DNA of 29,336 bases. It comes from CAYMYN01 sp964394665 (GTDB lineage: Bacteria > Planctomycetota > UBA1135 > GCA-002686595). A program made the translations under genes and the position numbers. The notes under the pieces were generated by a model. That model worked only from the letters and a program-made list of their open reading frames with translations. It searched no databases and was not told the DNA's origin. The number at the start of each line of letters is the position of its first letter. Within the stretch, counting starts at the first letter, position 1. Where the stretch lies: assembly GCA_964394665.1 (NCBI GenBank), contig CAYMYN010000045.1, positions 1 through 29,336 on the forward strand. The letters are read 5' to 3'. Positions 1-7,668 of the stretch are shown piece after piece.

Positions 1-304
1 CCGCGCGGCGTCGCTCGAGGGCCTCGACGCCGCGCAGGGAGGCGAGCTCGAGGTCGTCGAGGAACCGTTCGGGCGCGACCCAGTCGGGGGCCAGCGCGCG
101 CGCCTCGAGCAGGAGCTCCGCGACTCCCGCGTCGTCCGCGGGCGCGCCCGCGCGCCAACGCTCGCGCGCCGTGGCCAGCGCCTCCGACGCCCGCGGAGCG
201 ACGCCCGTCGGTCCCCGCGCCCCGCTCGAGGGGGCCGCGCAGGCCGCCAACAACGGGAGGAGCGCCGTCAGCAGCCGCGCGGCGAGGTACGGGGCCCGTC
301 GCAT
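1..304 (-). CDS. Lipoprotein of unknown function, truncated by the window edge
   Basis: This reading frame starts at an ATG whose first base is 304 and runs off the left edge, leaving 101 codons. The N-terminus has positive charges (MRR), a hydrophobic stretch and the lipobox LAAC with Cys at residue 22, so the product should be a lipid-anchored exported protein. After the lipobox comes a low-complexity Ala/Pro linker. A helical segment follows, with phrases such as RALAPDW and ALERRRA, which resemble TPR-type helix pairs; this is only an impression from a fragment. The third codon positions are nearly all G or C, as in the sure genes nearby. It is divergent from the gene starting at 401, with a 96-base shared upstream region. 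No function can be given. Confidence 0.7.
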   Translation of the reverse strand, partial: MRRAPYLAARLLTALLPLLAACAAPSSGARGPTGVAPRASEALATARERWRAGAPADDAGVAELLLEARALAPDWVAPERFLDDLELASLRGVEALERRRA

Positions 305-388
305 CGCGCCCCTTGTAGTCGCCGCCGCGGGTCGGGGCCAGGGCGGCGCGCGGGCCGGGTTTCCTTGTCCGCCCGCGCGCGGGGTGAC

Positions 389-394
389 CATACT
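389..394 (+). promoter_or_regulatory. Possible -10 element next to the start codon
   Basis: CATACT lies 6 bases before the ATG at 401, and TTGTCC (365-370) lies 18 bases upstream of it. If this is the promoter, the transcript would begin at or very near the start codon, i.e. be leaderless. The match to TATAAT is 4 of 6, so this is weak. Confidence 0.25.
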
Positions 395-400
395 GGGCCC

Positions 401-1507
401 ATGATCGTCGCCCCGAGCCCGTGGTGGTCCTCGCTCGTGGTCCTGTTCGGCTTGGCCTCCGGAGCGCCGCCGGCGGCGCCCGCGGCGGCGCCCCAGGGCG
501 CCGCGAGCCTGGAGGCCTGGCGCGGCGACCTCGCCGGCGCTCGCCGCGAGGCGGCCGAACGCAACGTCGTGCTGCTGGTGCACGTGATCCTCGAAGGGGA
601 ACCGGAGAACGACGCCTACCGCGACGACCTCCTGCCGCACAAACGCCTGCTCGAGCTCTCGCGCAACGCGGTGGTGATCGTGGCCAACAACGGCCAACAC
701 ACCCAGGAGATCGTGCAGGAGAAGGGCGAGGGCGGCGGCACGATCGAGCGTCGGCGCTGCCGCGTCTACCCGATGTTCGAGTCCTGCGCCCAGCACAACG
801 GCCCCTGGCTCGACCTCTACCGCGAGTTCCAGGAGGAGACCGGCGAGCTGCTCTGCCCACAGACCGTGATCGAGTTGCCCGGCGGCGCCCAGTCCTGGCG
901 CCACAACGTCGCCAACCCACCCACGGCCGCCGAGCTGATCGGCGCCCTGGAGCGCGCCCAGAAGGCCGCCGGGCCCGGCCTGAGCCCCGATCAACTGCGC
1001 GCGGTCAAGAGCGCCGCCGCCGACGGGCGCGCGATGCAGCGCGCGCGCGGCTGGGCCCAGGCCTGGCGCCACTGGCAGGAGGTGCTCGCGCTCACGACCC
1101 AGGGGCAATACGCCGACGAGGCGCGGGCGGGGCAGAGCGCGTGCCTGGCGGGACTGACGGCCGAGATCGAGGAGGCCGCGGCGCTGCTCGTGCCGGGCAG
1201 CGCGGCCCGCGGCTACGGGCGCCTGGTCGAGCTGGCCGAAGGCGCCAAGGGGCTGCCGCTGGAGAAGGACCTCGCGCGGCGCCTGCGCGAGGCCGAGCGC
1301 AACCCGGCCCTGAAGGACGAGATCGCGCGCTACAAGACCGAGCAGGAGGCCGAGGCGCTGCTGCGCGAAGGGCTCGAACAACTGCGCGCGGGCGACGAAC
1401 GCCGCGCGCAGCGCACGATCCAGCGCCTCCTGCGCACGCCCAAGTACGCCGACCCCCCGGCCGCCAAACGCGCCGCCGAGGAGTTCCCCGCCTGGGTGCC
1501 GGAGTAG
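401..1507 (+). CDS. Secreted protein with a probable thioredoxin-like domain, no CXXC
   Basis: The 368-residue product starts at ATG 401. A TTG 36 bases upstream is in frame but would put charged residues ahead of the signal peptide. Residues 1-30 form a signal peptide ending in an Ala/Pro-rich stretch. Residues about 45-195 read like a thioredoxin-like domain of the type found in planctomycete secreted proteins: AERNVVLLVHVI as the first strand, then a helix with NDAYRDD, a strand VVIVANN, and LLCPQTVIELPGG placed like the cis-proline strand. There is no CXXC, although three Cys occur (CRVYP, ESCAQ, LLCPQ). The C-terminal half (about 200-368) is Ala/Glu/Arg-rich and helical, possibly TPR-like. 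No RBS is visible. It converges with ribD, with one base between the stop codons. A redox or peptide-binding role in the periplasm is a guess. Confidence 0.72.
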   Translation: MIVAPSPWWSSLVVLFGLASGAPPAAPAAAPQGAASLEAWRGDLAGARREAAERNVVLLVHVILEGEPENDAYRDDLLPHKRLLELSRNAVVIVANNGQHTQEIVQEKGEGGGTIERRRCRVYPMFESCAQHNGPWLDLYREFQEETGELLCPQTVIELPGGAQSWRHNVANPPTAAELIGALERAQKAAGPGLSPDQLRAVKSAAADGRAMQRARGWAQAWRHWQEVLALTTQGQYADEARAGQSACLAGLTAEIEEAAALLVPGSAARGYGRLVELAEGAKGLPLEKDLARRLREAERNPALKDEIARYKTEQEAEALLREGLEQLRAGDERRAQRTIQRLLRTPKYADPPAAKRAAEEFPAWVPE

Positions 1508-1508
1508 G

Positions 1509-2666
1509 TCAACGCGGGCGCGGGAATCCTTCCAGCACGCCGTCGGTGCCGACTTCGCGGTCGAGGCGCTCCTGGAGGTCGAGGCGCGCGAGCCAGGGGC
1601 CCATGCTCGTGCCGCGACCGCCGTTGACCGCGCTGGAGTAGACCCGCACCTGGTCGACGAAGCCCAGCTCGAAGTGCCGGGTGAGCAACTCCGGCCCGGC
1701 CTCGAGCAGCACGCGTCGGATCCCCTGCTCGAACATCCACTCCTGGGCCGCGCGCAGCGACAGGTGGCCGTGCTCGCCGGCGCGCAACCCGTGCACGCTG
1801 GCCCCGCGCTCCTCGAGCGCCCGGCGCCGCGGCGCGTCCATGCCGGCCAGGCACAGCACGTGCACCGGACCGGCGGCCTCGCCCGCGCCCGGCGTCTCGA
1901 ACAGTCGCGCCGCGGGCGGCGTGCGCAGGTAGCTGTCGAGGATCACGCGCGCCGGCGCTCGGGCGGGGTCCCCCGGCGGCCGCACGCTCAGGCGCGGGTC
2001 GTCCGCGAGCACCGTGCCGATGCCGGTCACGATCGCGTCCACGCGGCCCCGCAGGGTGAGCACCTCGTCCCAGGACGCGGGCGAGCTGACCGTGCGGCCG
2101 TCGCCGAAGTCCTCGGGCGGCGAGAGCTGCCCGGTGCGCGTCTGGGCCCACTTGGCGATCGTCCACGGGCGCGGCCGGCGCAGCCGATCGCGGGCCGTCC
2201 AGGTGAGGAAGTGCGGGCTCACCTTCTCGAGCGGCGCGGAGCCCTCGTGCAACCAGACCTCGACGCCGCGCTCGCGCAGGAGGCCCAGGCCCTGGCCCTG
2301 GTGGCGCACGTCGGGATCGAGGCTGGCGACCACCACGCGCTTGATGCCCGCGGCCAGGATCGCTTCGACGCAGGGCCCGGTCTTGCCGCGGCTCGAGCAC
2401 GGCTCGAGGGTCACGACCAAGGTCTCGAGATCTTCGGGCGCGACGCCCGCCGCGGCGGCCAGCGCCAGAGCGTCCGTCTCGGCGTGCGGCCCGCCGAACC
2501 AGCGATGGAAGCCGCGCGCCTGCTCCTCGCCGCTCGCCAGCAGGGCCGCGCCCACGCAGGGGTTCGGGGCGACCTCGAAGCGGTAGGCGCGCGCCTGCGC
2601 CCCCAGCTCGCCCAGCAAGCTGGTGATGCGCGCCTCGTCCAGGGCTTCGACGGTTCCGCGTGCCAA
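1509..2666 (-). CDS. ribD: Bifunctional riboflavin deaminase/reductase RibD
   Basis: RibD performs two steps of riboflavin synthesis in the cytoplasm: deamination of diaminohydroxyphosphoribosylaminopyrimidine, then reduction of the ribosyl group with NADPH. The N-terminal deaminase domain shows PNPCVGA (34-40), the zinc-site HAE (His61, Glu63) and PCSSRGKTGPC (Cys90 and Cys99 ligands). The C-terminal reductase domain begins near KWAQTRTGQLS and contains GIGTVLADDPRLSVR and LLEAGPELL. The length of 385 residues is close to the usual 360-370. No ATG or GTG exists in frame between the motifs and the upstream region. I chose TTG at 2666, which has GGAG a few bases upstream; CTG at 2684 is an alternative. 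No other rib genes lie in the window, and I see no FMN riboswitch consensus in the leader. Confidence 0.92.
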   Translation of the reverse strand: MARGTVEALDEARITSLLGELGAQARAYRFEVAPNPCVGAALLASGEEQARGFHRWFGGPHAETDALALAAAAGVAPEDLETLVVTLEPCSSRGKTGPCVEAILAAGIKRVVVASLDPDVRHQGQGLGLLRERGVEVWLHEGSAPLEKVSPHFLTWTARDRLRRPRPWTIAKWAQTRTGQLSPPEDFGDGRTVSSPASWDEVLTLRGRVDAIVTGIGTVLADDPRLSVRPPGDPARAPARVILDSYLRTPPAARLFETPGAGEAAGPVHVLCLAGMDAPRRRALEERGASVHGLRAGEHGHLSLRAAQEWMFEQGIRRVLLEAGPELLTRHFELGFVDQVRVYSSAVNGGRGTSMGPWLARLDLQERLDREVGTDGVLEGFPRPR

Positions 2667-2735
2667 GGGGGACTCCGGCTCCAGCGCGGTCGCCCGCGCG
2701 GCCCCAGGGGGGCGGGCGCGGATCCCGCAACGGGA

Positions 2736-2741
2736 AGCATA
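2736..2741 (-). promoter_or_regulatory. Possible -10 hexamer for ribD
   Basis: On the minus strand TATGCT occurs about 70 bases before the ribD TTG, in an otherwise very GC-rich leader that also has short G/C hairpins. It matches TATAAT at 4 of 6 positions, and no good -35 is seen at the right distance. Confidence 0.25.
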
Positions 2742-2793
2742 CCCCCGTAGTCCCCGGGGGAACGAGATTCCAAACGGTGCGCCGCGCGCCGGG

Positions 2794-2803
2794 NNNNNNN
2801 NNN
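2794..2803. other. Assembly gap (10 Ns)
   Basis: Ten unknown bases lie between ribD and the malate dehydrogenase gene. Ten is a placeholder length in many assemblers, so the true distance, and even the adjacency of the two sides, is not proven by this sequence. Confidence 0.97.
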
Positions 2804-2963
2804 CCCGCTCGAGGCCCTCCCCCGGGCCCGGCGGCCCGGCGCGCTTGCATCCCCCGGCGAGGGCCCGATCATGGTCCGCCTCGCGCGCGCACCGCCCGTC
2901 GACGCGCGCCCGTGCACCCACCGCCCCCCAGCCCCTCGCCGCCCCCGCGGCACCCCACGAGCC

Positions 2964-3959
2964 ATGAACAAGGCCCCCCTGCGCGTCGCGGTCACCGGAG
3001 CCGCGGGACAGATCGGTTACGCGCTCCTGCCGCGCATCGCGAGCGGCGACATGTTCGGCCCCGACCAGCCGGTCGTCCTGCAGTTGCTCGAGATCCCGAA
3101 CGAGAAGGCCATGGCGGCCCTGGGCGGCGTGGCGATGGAGCTCGAGGACTGCGCCTTCCCGCTGCTCGAGGGCCTGGTGCTCACGAGCGACCCGGCGGTC
3201 GCCTTCCGGGACGCGCACTGGTGTCTCCTGGTGGGCAGCAAGCCCCGCGGCCCGGGCATGGAGCGCAACGACCTGATCCTGGAGAACGGGCCGATCTTCA
3301 CCACCCAGGGCAAGGCGATCAACGACCACGCCGACGCGAGCGTGCGCGTGGCGGTCGTCGGCAACCCGTGCAACACGAACTGCCTGATCGCGATGCATTC
3401 GGCGCCGGACGTGCCGAACGAGCGCTTCAGCGCCATGACGCGCCTCGACCAGAACCGCGCCCAGGCCCAGCTCGCCCTGAAGGCCGGCGTGCTCGCCCGC
3501 GAGGTCAGCCACGCGCTCATCTGGGGCAACCACTCGGCGACCCAGGTCCCCGACTACGAGAACGCCCGCGTGAAGGGCAAGCCGGCGGCCGAGGTCATCG
3601 GCGACCTGGCCTGGCTGCAGGGGCCCTTCTTCGACACCGTCCAGAAGCGCGGCGCCGCGATCATCGCCGCCCGCGGCCTCTCGAGCGCCGCCTCGGCCGC
3701 CAACGCGCTGATCGACCACGTGCGCGACCTGCGCCGCCCGACCCCGGCGGGCGAGTGGCGCTCGGTGTGCGTGGCGAGCGACGGCAGCTACGACGTCCCG
3801 GAGGGCCTGATCAGCTCCTTCCCCGTGCGCGTCCGCGCGGACGGTTCGCACGAGATCGTGCCCGGCCTCGAGCTCTCGCCCTTCCTGCGCGGCAAGCTCG
3901 CCGCCAGCGTGAAGGAGCTCGAGCAGGAACGCACCGTCGTGGCCCACCTGCTGCGCTGA
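2964..3959 (+). CDS. mdh: Malate dehydrogenase (NAD-dependent, LDH/MDH superfamily)
   Basis: It oxidises malate to oxaloacetate with NAD in the TCA cycle. The 331-residue product has the Rossmann motif TGAAGQIG near the N-terminus and the substrate-binding loop PRGPGMERNDL, whose Arg pair contacts malate. It also has GNPCNTN, the RLDQNRA segment with the conserved Arg and Asp, and IWGNHSATQVPD with the catalytic His. This pattern, with no gap before GPFFDTVQKRGAAII, is that of the cytosolic-type/Thermus-type malate dehydrogenase rather than the mitochondrial or LDH-like types. The ATG at 2964 places the Rossmann fold seven residues in; in-frame extension to 2871 adds a Pro/Arg-rich tail that does not look coding. 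It lies right after the assembly gap and 29 bases before hldD. Confidence 0.95.
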   Translation: MNKAPLRVAVTGAAGQIGYALLPRIASGDMFGPDQPVVLQLLEIPNEKAMAALGGVAMELEDCAFPLLEGLVLTSDPAVAFRDAHWCLLVGSKPRGPGMERNDLILENGPIFTTQGKAINDHADASVRVAVVGNPCNTNCLIAMHSAPDVPNERFSAMTRLDQNRAQAQLALKAGVLAREVSHALIWGNHSATQVPDYENARVKGKPAAEVIGDLAWLQGPFFDTVQKRGAAIIAARGLSSAASAANALIDHVRDLRRPTPAGEWRSVCVASDGSYDVPEGLISSFPVRVRADGSHEIVPGLELSPFLRGKLAASVKELEQERTVVAHLLR

Positions 3960-3988
3960 TTGCGCCCGTCGCTCCGCGCGTCCCCCCC

Positions 3989-5056
3989 ATGCCCCAGCCC
4001 GAGCCCCACTCCGCCGCGCGCACCGAGCGCCATCCCACGCAGGCCCTTCCGGCGCTGCCGCGGGACCCGGGGCGGGTGCTCGTGACGGGGGGCGCGGGGC
4101 TGATCGGGAGCGCCCTCGTGTGGGCCCTCAATCGGCACGGCGTGACCGACATCGTGATCGCCGATCGGCTGGGCTCGGACGATCGTTGGCGCAACCTCAA
4201 CGGGCTGCGCTTCGCCGACTACCTGGAGGCCGAGGACCTCCTGGGCCGCCTCGCCGACGGGCGCCTGGGGCGCTTCGACCTGGTGCTGCACATGGGCGCC
4301 AACTCGAGCACGCTCGAGACCGACATGACGGGTCTGGTGCGCAACAACTTCGAGTTCACCAAGGCCCTGGCGCACGGGTGCTTGGAGCAAGGGGCGCGCT
4401 TCGTGTACGCATCCTCCGCCGCGACCTACGGCGACGGCCAGGCGGGCATGCGGGACGACGACGACGAGCCCGCCCTCGCGCGTCTGCGGCCGCTCAACGC
4501 CTACGGCTTCTCGAAGCACCTCTTCGACCTGTACGCGGCCCGCGCGGGGATCCTGGGGCGGATCGTGGGCCTCAAGTACTTCAACGTCTTCGGGCCGAAC
4601 GAAGGGCACAAGGGCGAGATGCGCTCGCTCGTGCACAAGGCCTACCACCAGATCCTGGAGACCGGCCGCGTGCGGCTGTTCAAGAGCCATCGCCCCGACT
4701 ACCGCGACGGCGAGCAGCGCCGCGACTTCCTGTACGTCAAGGACGCCGCCGCCATGACCCTGCACCTGGCGACGGCCGCGGGGGCGGGCGGGCTCTACAA
4801 CCTCGGCAGCGGCGCCGCGCACACCTGGCTCGAGCTCGCCGGGGCCCTCTTCGCGGCCCTGGACCGCCCCCAGGGAATCGACTTCATCGACATGCCGCCG
4901 GCCCTGCGCGAGCGCTACCAGTACCACACCGAAGCCGCGATCGGGAAGCTGCGCGCCACGGGCTACGCCGCGCCGCTCACGCCCCTCGCCGACGCCGTGC
5001 GCGACTACGTCCAGGGTCACCTGGTGCCCGACCGGCGGCTCGGCGAAGTCGGTTGA
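3989..5056 (+). CDS. hldD: ADP-L-glycero-D-manno-heptose 6-epimerase
   Basis: This is a short-chain dehydrogenase-like sugar epimerase. It converts ADP-D-glycero-D-manno-heptose to the L-glycero form, the precursor of inner-core LPS heptose. The NADP-binding motif TGGAGLIG is at 33-40, the catalytic YGFSK (Tyr172, Lys176) follows the ASSAATYG strand, and the HldD-specific stretches HMGANSSTLETDM, NNFEFTKAL and YFNVFGPNE with HKGEM are present. The 355-residue length is slightly above the usual 310-330 because of an N-terminal tail of about 28 residues rich in Pro; an internal start cannot be excluded. It follows mdh by 29 bases and converges with the next gene, 4 bases apart. A family 9 glycosyltransferase encoded at 7669 would use this product. 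Confidence 0.93.
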   Translation: MPQPEPHSAARTERHPTQALPALPRDPGRVLVTGGAGLIGSALVWALNRHGVTDIVIADRLGSDDRWRNLNGLRFADYLEAEDLLGRLADGRLGRFDLVLHMGANSSTLETDMTGLVRNNFEFTKALAHGCLEQGARFVYASSAATYGDGQAGMRDDDDEPALARLRPLNAYGFSKHLFDLYAARAGILGRIVGLKYFNVFGPNEGHKGEMRSLVHKAYHQILETGRVRLFKSHRPDYRDGEQRRDFLYVKDAAAMTLHLATAAGAGGLYNLGSGAAHTWLELAGALFAALDRPQGIDFIDMPPALRERYQYHTEAAIGKLRATGYAAPLTPLADAVRDYVQGHLVPDRRLGEVG

Positions 5057-5060
5057 TCGG

Positions 5061-6122
5061 TCAGACCGTCTCGGGCTGGGGGCGTTCGGCGAGGAAGGGC
5101 CGCGTCGCGGCGCGCGAGGCACCGATCAGGGCGTCGGCGGCTTTCGGGTCCGCCTTGCACTCGAGCAGGGCCGCGAGCATCAGCGGCGCGACGATCGTCG
5201 CGTCCGACTCGATCACGAACATGGGCGTGTCCTCGGTCAGCTTGTCCCAGGTGATCTTCTCGTTGGGCGTGGCCCCCGAGTAGGAACCGTAGGAGGTCGT
5301 CGAGTCCGAGATCTGGCAGAAGTAGGCCCAGGGCGGGGCGGGCTCCTCGAGGTCGTACTTGAGCGAGGGCACGACGCAGATCGGGAAGTCGCCGGCGATC
5401 CCGCCGCCGATCTGGAAGAACCCGACCCCCTTGCCCTGGGACAGGGCGCGGTAGTCGTCGTAGAGCTGGGCCATGTACTCGATGCCCGACTTGACGATCG
5501 AGGCCTGGCACTCGCCGAGCTTCACGTGCGAGGCGAAGATGTTGCCGAAGGTCGAGTCCTCGTGGCCCGGGACGACCAGCGGCAGCTTGGCGCGCGCGGC
5601 CGCCAGCAGCCAACACTGCTCCGGATCGCCCTCGAAGTGCCGCGGCTCGAGGGCCAGCACCAGCTCGTAGAAGTACTCGTGCCAGAAGCGGCGCTCGCCG
5701 CTCGCCGTGGCGCGCTTCCACATCGGGACCAGGATCTTCTCGACGGCGCGGAAGGCCTCGTCCTCGGGGATGCTGGTGTCCGTGACGCGCCGCATGCGCT
5801 GCTCGAGGATGCGCGTGTCGTCCTGCTTGGTGAAGTAGCGGTAGTCGGGGAAGTCCTTGTATCCGCGGTGCGCCACGAGCCGGAACAGGGACTCCTCGAG
5901 GTTGGCGCCGGTCACGGACAGGCCGTGCACGAGCCCGGCGCGGATCGCGGGCGCCAGGCTGATCCCGAGCTGCGCCGAGGACATCGCGCCCGCCATGGCC
6001 CAGTACATGCGCCCGCCGTCGCGCACGTGGTCCCAGTAGGCGTACAACGCATCGCGCGTGGCCCGGGCGTTGAAGTTCCTGTAGTTGCGCGAGACGAACT
6101 CGAGGATCGGGAGGTTGGCCAT
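5061..6122 (-). CDS. Deoxyhypusine synthase-like protein
   Basis: The 353-residue product belongs to the deoxyhypusine synthase family, which transfers an aminobutyl group from spermidine via an enzyme-lysine imine with NAD. Bacteria lack the eIF5A substrate, and bacterial members are thought to make homospermidine or related polyamines. Visible landmarks are the NAD-site loop GGG at 239-241, the SGATPNEK segment, and the catalytic lysine within TWDKL (Lys294), aligned to the SWGK lysine of human DHS. The residues after GGG are IAGDF where the eukaryotic enzyme has VVKHH, so the His that helps bind spermidine is replaced. The start codon is 18 bases after the miaB stop on the same strand, so the two genes probably form an operon. 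The exact substrate is unknown. Confidence 0.88.
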   Translation of the reverse strand: MANLPILEFVSRNYRNFNARATRDALYAYWDHVRDGGRMYWAMAGAMSSAQLGISLAPAIRAGLVHGLSVTGANLEESLFRLVAHRGYKDFPDYRYFTKQDDTRILEQRMRRVTDTSIPEDEAFRAVEKILVPMWKRATASGERRFWHEYFYELVLALEPRHFEGDPEQCWLLAAARAKLPLVVPGHEDSTFGNIFASHVKLGECQASIVKSGIEYMAQLYDDYRALSQGKGVGFFQIGGGIAGDFPICVVPSLKYDLEEPAPPWAYFCQISDSTTSYGSYSGATPNEKITWDKLTEDTPMFVIESDATIVAPLMLAALLECKADPKAADALIGASRAATRPFLAERPQPETV

Positions 6123-6140
6123 CGGGCGGGGTCCTGTGGG

Positions 6141-7595
6141 TCAGCGCCCCGCCGCGGCCGCGGCCGCGGGCACGCCGGCGAGGCCGAAGGGGCTGGCGCT
6201 CTGGATCGTCACGGCGTGTTCGCGGCCGAGGTCGGCCTCGATCCCGGGGAACGTCACCGGCAAGCCGTGGCGGTCGCGGCCCAGGAGGATGCCCTCGCGG
6301 CGCGTCGAGAGGTCCTCGGCGAAGACCTCCAGGGTGCGCCCGACGTAGCCGCCGAGGCGGCGCAGGGCGACTTCCTCGGAGCGCGCCAAGAGGCGCTGGT
6401 TGCGCGCGCGCTTGAGCTCCGTCGGCACGTCGTCGGCCAGGCGCTCGTCGGCCGCGGTGCCCGGGCGCGGGTCGTACTTGAAGATGTAGTTCGTGACGAA
6501 GCCGACCTCGCCCAGCAGGCGCTCGCTGGCCTCGAAGTCGGCCTCGGTCTCGCCGGGGAAGCCCACGATCCAGTCGCTCGCCAGCTCGAGGTCCGGCACG
6601 TGCTCCCGCAGGACGTCCAACCGCCGCCGGTAGAGGTCGGTCGTGTAGCCGCGCTTCATGCGCCGCAGCACCTCGTCCGAGCCCGACTGCGCGGGCAGGG
6701 GCAGGTAGCGTTCGACCTTGTCGCAGTCGCGGATCGCCAGCGCCAGGGCCTCGGTCGCGTAGGAGGGGTGCAGGGTCACCAGGCGGATGCGGGCCAGGCC
6801 CTCGAGCTCCTGCAACGCGTGCAGCAGATCGGCCAGCCCCGCCCGCCCCTGGCGCCCGCGGTGGCGCGGCTCGCCCGGACCCGGGGGCGCGAAGTCCTCG
6901 CCGTAGCTGTTCACCGTCTGGCCCAGGAGCGTGATCACCTGCGCGCCGCGCTCGACCATCCAGCGCGCCTCGCGCAAGAGGTCCTCGATCGGGCGGCTGG
7001 CCACGCGGCCGCGCACGGTGGGCACGATGCAGAAGGTGCACGAGAGGTCGCAACCGCGCATCACCGCCAGCCAACCGTGGCGCCCGCCGAGCCAGTCCTC
7101 GCCCTCGCGCTCGGTCGCCACGTCGAGGTCCATGCCGGTGGCGAGCACGCGCCGCGCGTGGTCCAGGAAGCGCTCGGGGTGCTCGCGGCGCTCGCGCAGC
7201 TCCTCCACCAGCTCGGGCATGCGGTGGAACTGGCGCGTGCCCGCCACCAGGTCGACGTGTCCGGCGCGGGCGAAGACCTCCTCCTGCACGCGCTGGGCCA
7301 TGCAGCCCATGACGCCGATGACGAGCTCGGGCCGCGCCTGCTTGGCGCGCTTGAGCTCGCCCAACCAGGACCAGGTGCGCTCCTCGGCGTGCTCGCGCAC
7401 CGAGCAGGTGTTGAAGAGCACGACGTCCGCGTCCTCGAGGCGCTCGGTGGTGACGTACCCGCGCTGTTTGAAGCGGCCCTCGACCAGCAACGAGTCGTAC
7501 TTGTTCATCTGGCAGCCGAAGGTCACCACGTGCAGGCGCGGGGCCTGGGCGGGGGCGTCGGGCTGGGCCTGGGACTGGAAGCGGGTCAGGGTCAT
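6141..7595 (-). CDS. miaB: tRNA-2-methylthio-N6-dimethylallyladenosine synthase MiaB
   Basis: MiaB is a radical SAM methylthiotransferase that adds a methylthio group to i6A37 in the anticodon loop of tRNAs reading U-starting codons. The N-terminal UPF0004 domain has Cys28 (FGCQMN), Cys64 (NTCSVRE) and Cys98 (GCMAQR), which hold the auxiliary cluster. The radical SAM triad is CDLSCTFC (Cys182, 186, 189), followed by IVPTVRG. QSGSDEVLRRMKRGYT and DWIVGFPGET are family hallmarks, and a TRAM domain occupies about 410-470. The 484-residue length is normal. The ATG at 7595 fits; longer readings enter the promoter region of the divergent glycosyltransferase gene. NSYGEDF, rather than the usual NAY, marks it as MiaB rather than RimO or MtaB. 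Confidence 0.95.
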   Translation of the reverse strand: MTLTRFQSQAQPDAPAQAPRLHVVTFGCQMNKYDSLLVEGRFKQRGYVTTERLEDADVVLFNTCSVREHAEERTWSWLGELKRAKQARPELVIGVMGCMAQRVQEEVFARAGHVDLVAGTRQFHRMPELVEELRERREHPERFLDHARRVLATGMDLDVATEREGEDWLGGRHGWLAVMRGCDLSCTFCIVPTVRGRVASRPIEDLLREARWMVERGAQVITLLGQTVNSYGEDFAPPGPGEPRHRGRQGRAGLADLLHALQELEGLARIRLVTLHPSYATEALALAIRDCDKVERYLPLPAQSGSDEVLRRMKRGYTTDLYRRRLDVLREHVPDLELASDWIVGFPGETEADFEASERLLGEVGFVTNYIFKYDPRPGTAADERLADDVPTELKRARNQRLLARSEEVALRRLGGYVGRTLEVFAEDLSTRREGILLGRDRHGLPVTFPGIEADLGREHAVTIQSASPFGLAGVPAAAAAAGR

Positions 7596-7648
7596 GGCGG
7601 GGCCGCGCGGGCGGGCCGCAGAGGATGCCGCAGGGCACCCCGGATGGC

Positions 7649-7654
7649 TAGGAT
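7649..7654 (+). promoter_or_regulatory. Possible -10 element (CTANNNT type)
   Basis: TAGGAT, preceded by C, lies 14 bases upstream of the glycosyltransferase ATG in the divergent region shared with miaB. Similar CTANNNT words precede two other genes in the window (8757 and 16984). No clear -35 is visible. Confidence 0.3.
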
Positions 7655-7668
7655 CCGACCCTCCGCCG

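Noticed and set aside
2667..2793. FMN riboswitch upstream of ribD
   Set aside because: The leader is GC-rich with short hairpins, but none of the conserved RFN words could be found.
5061..6122. Loss of the catalytic lysine in the DHS-like protein, because GGG is followed by IAGDF instead of VVKHH
   Set aside because: Counting along the human enzyme puts the catalytic lysine (329) in SWGK, and this protein has TWDKL there, so the lysine is kept. Only the substrate-binding His differs.
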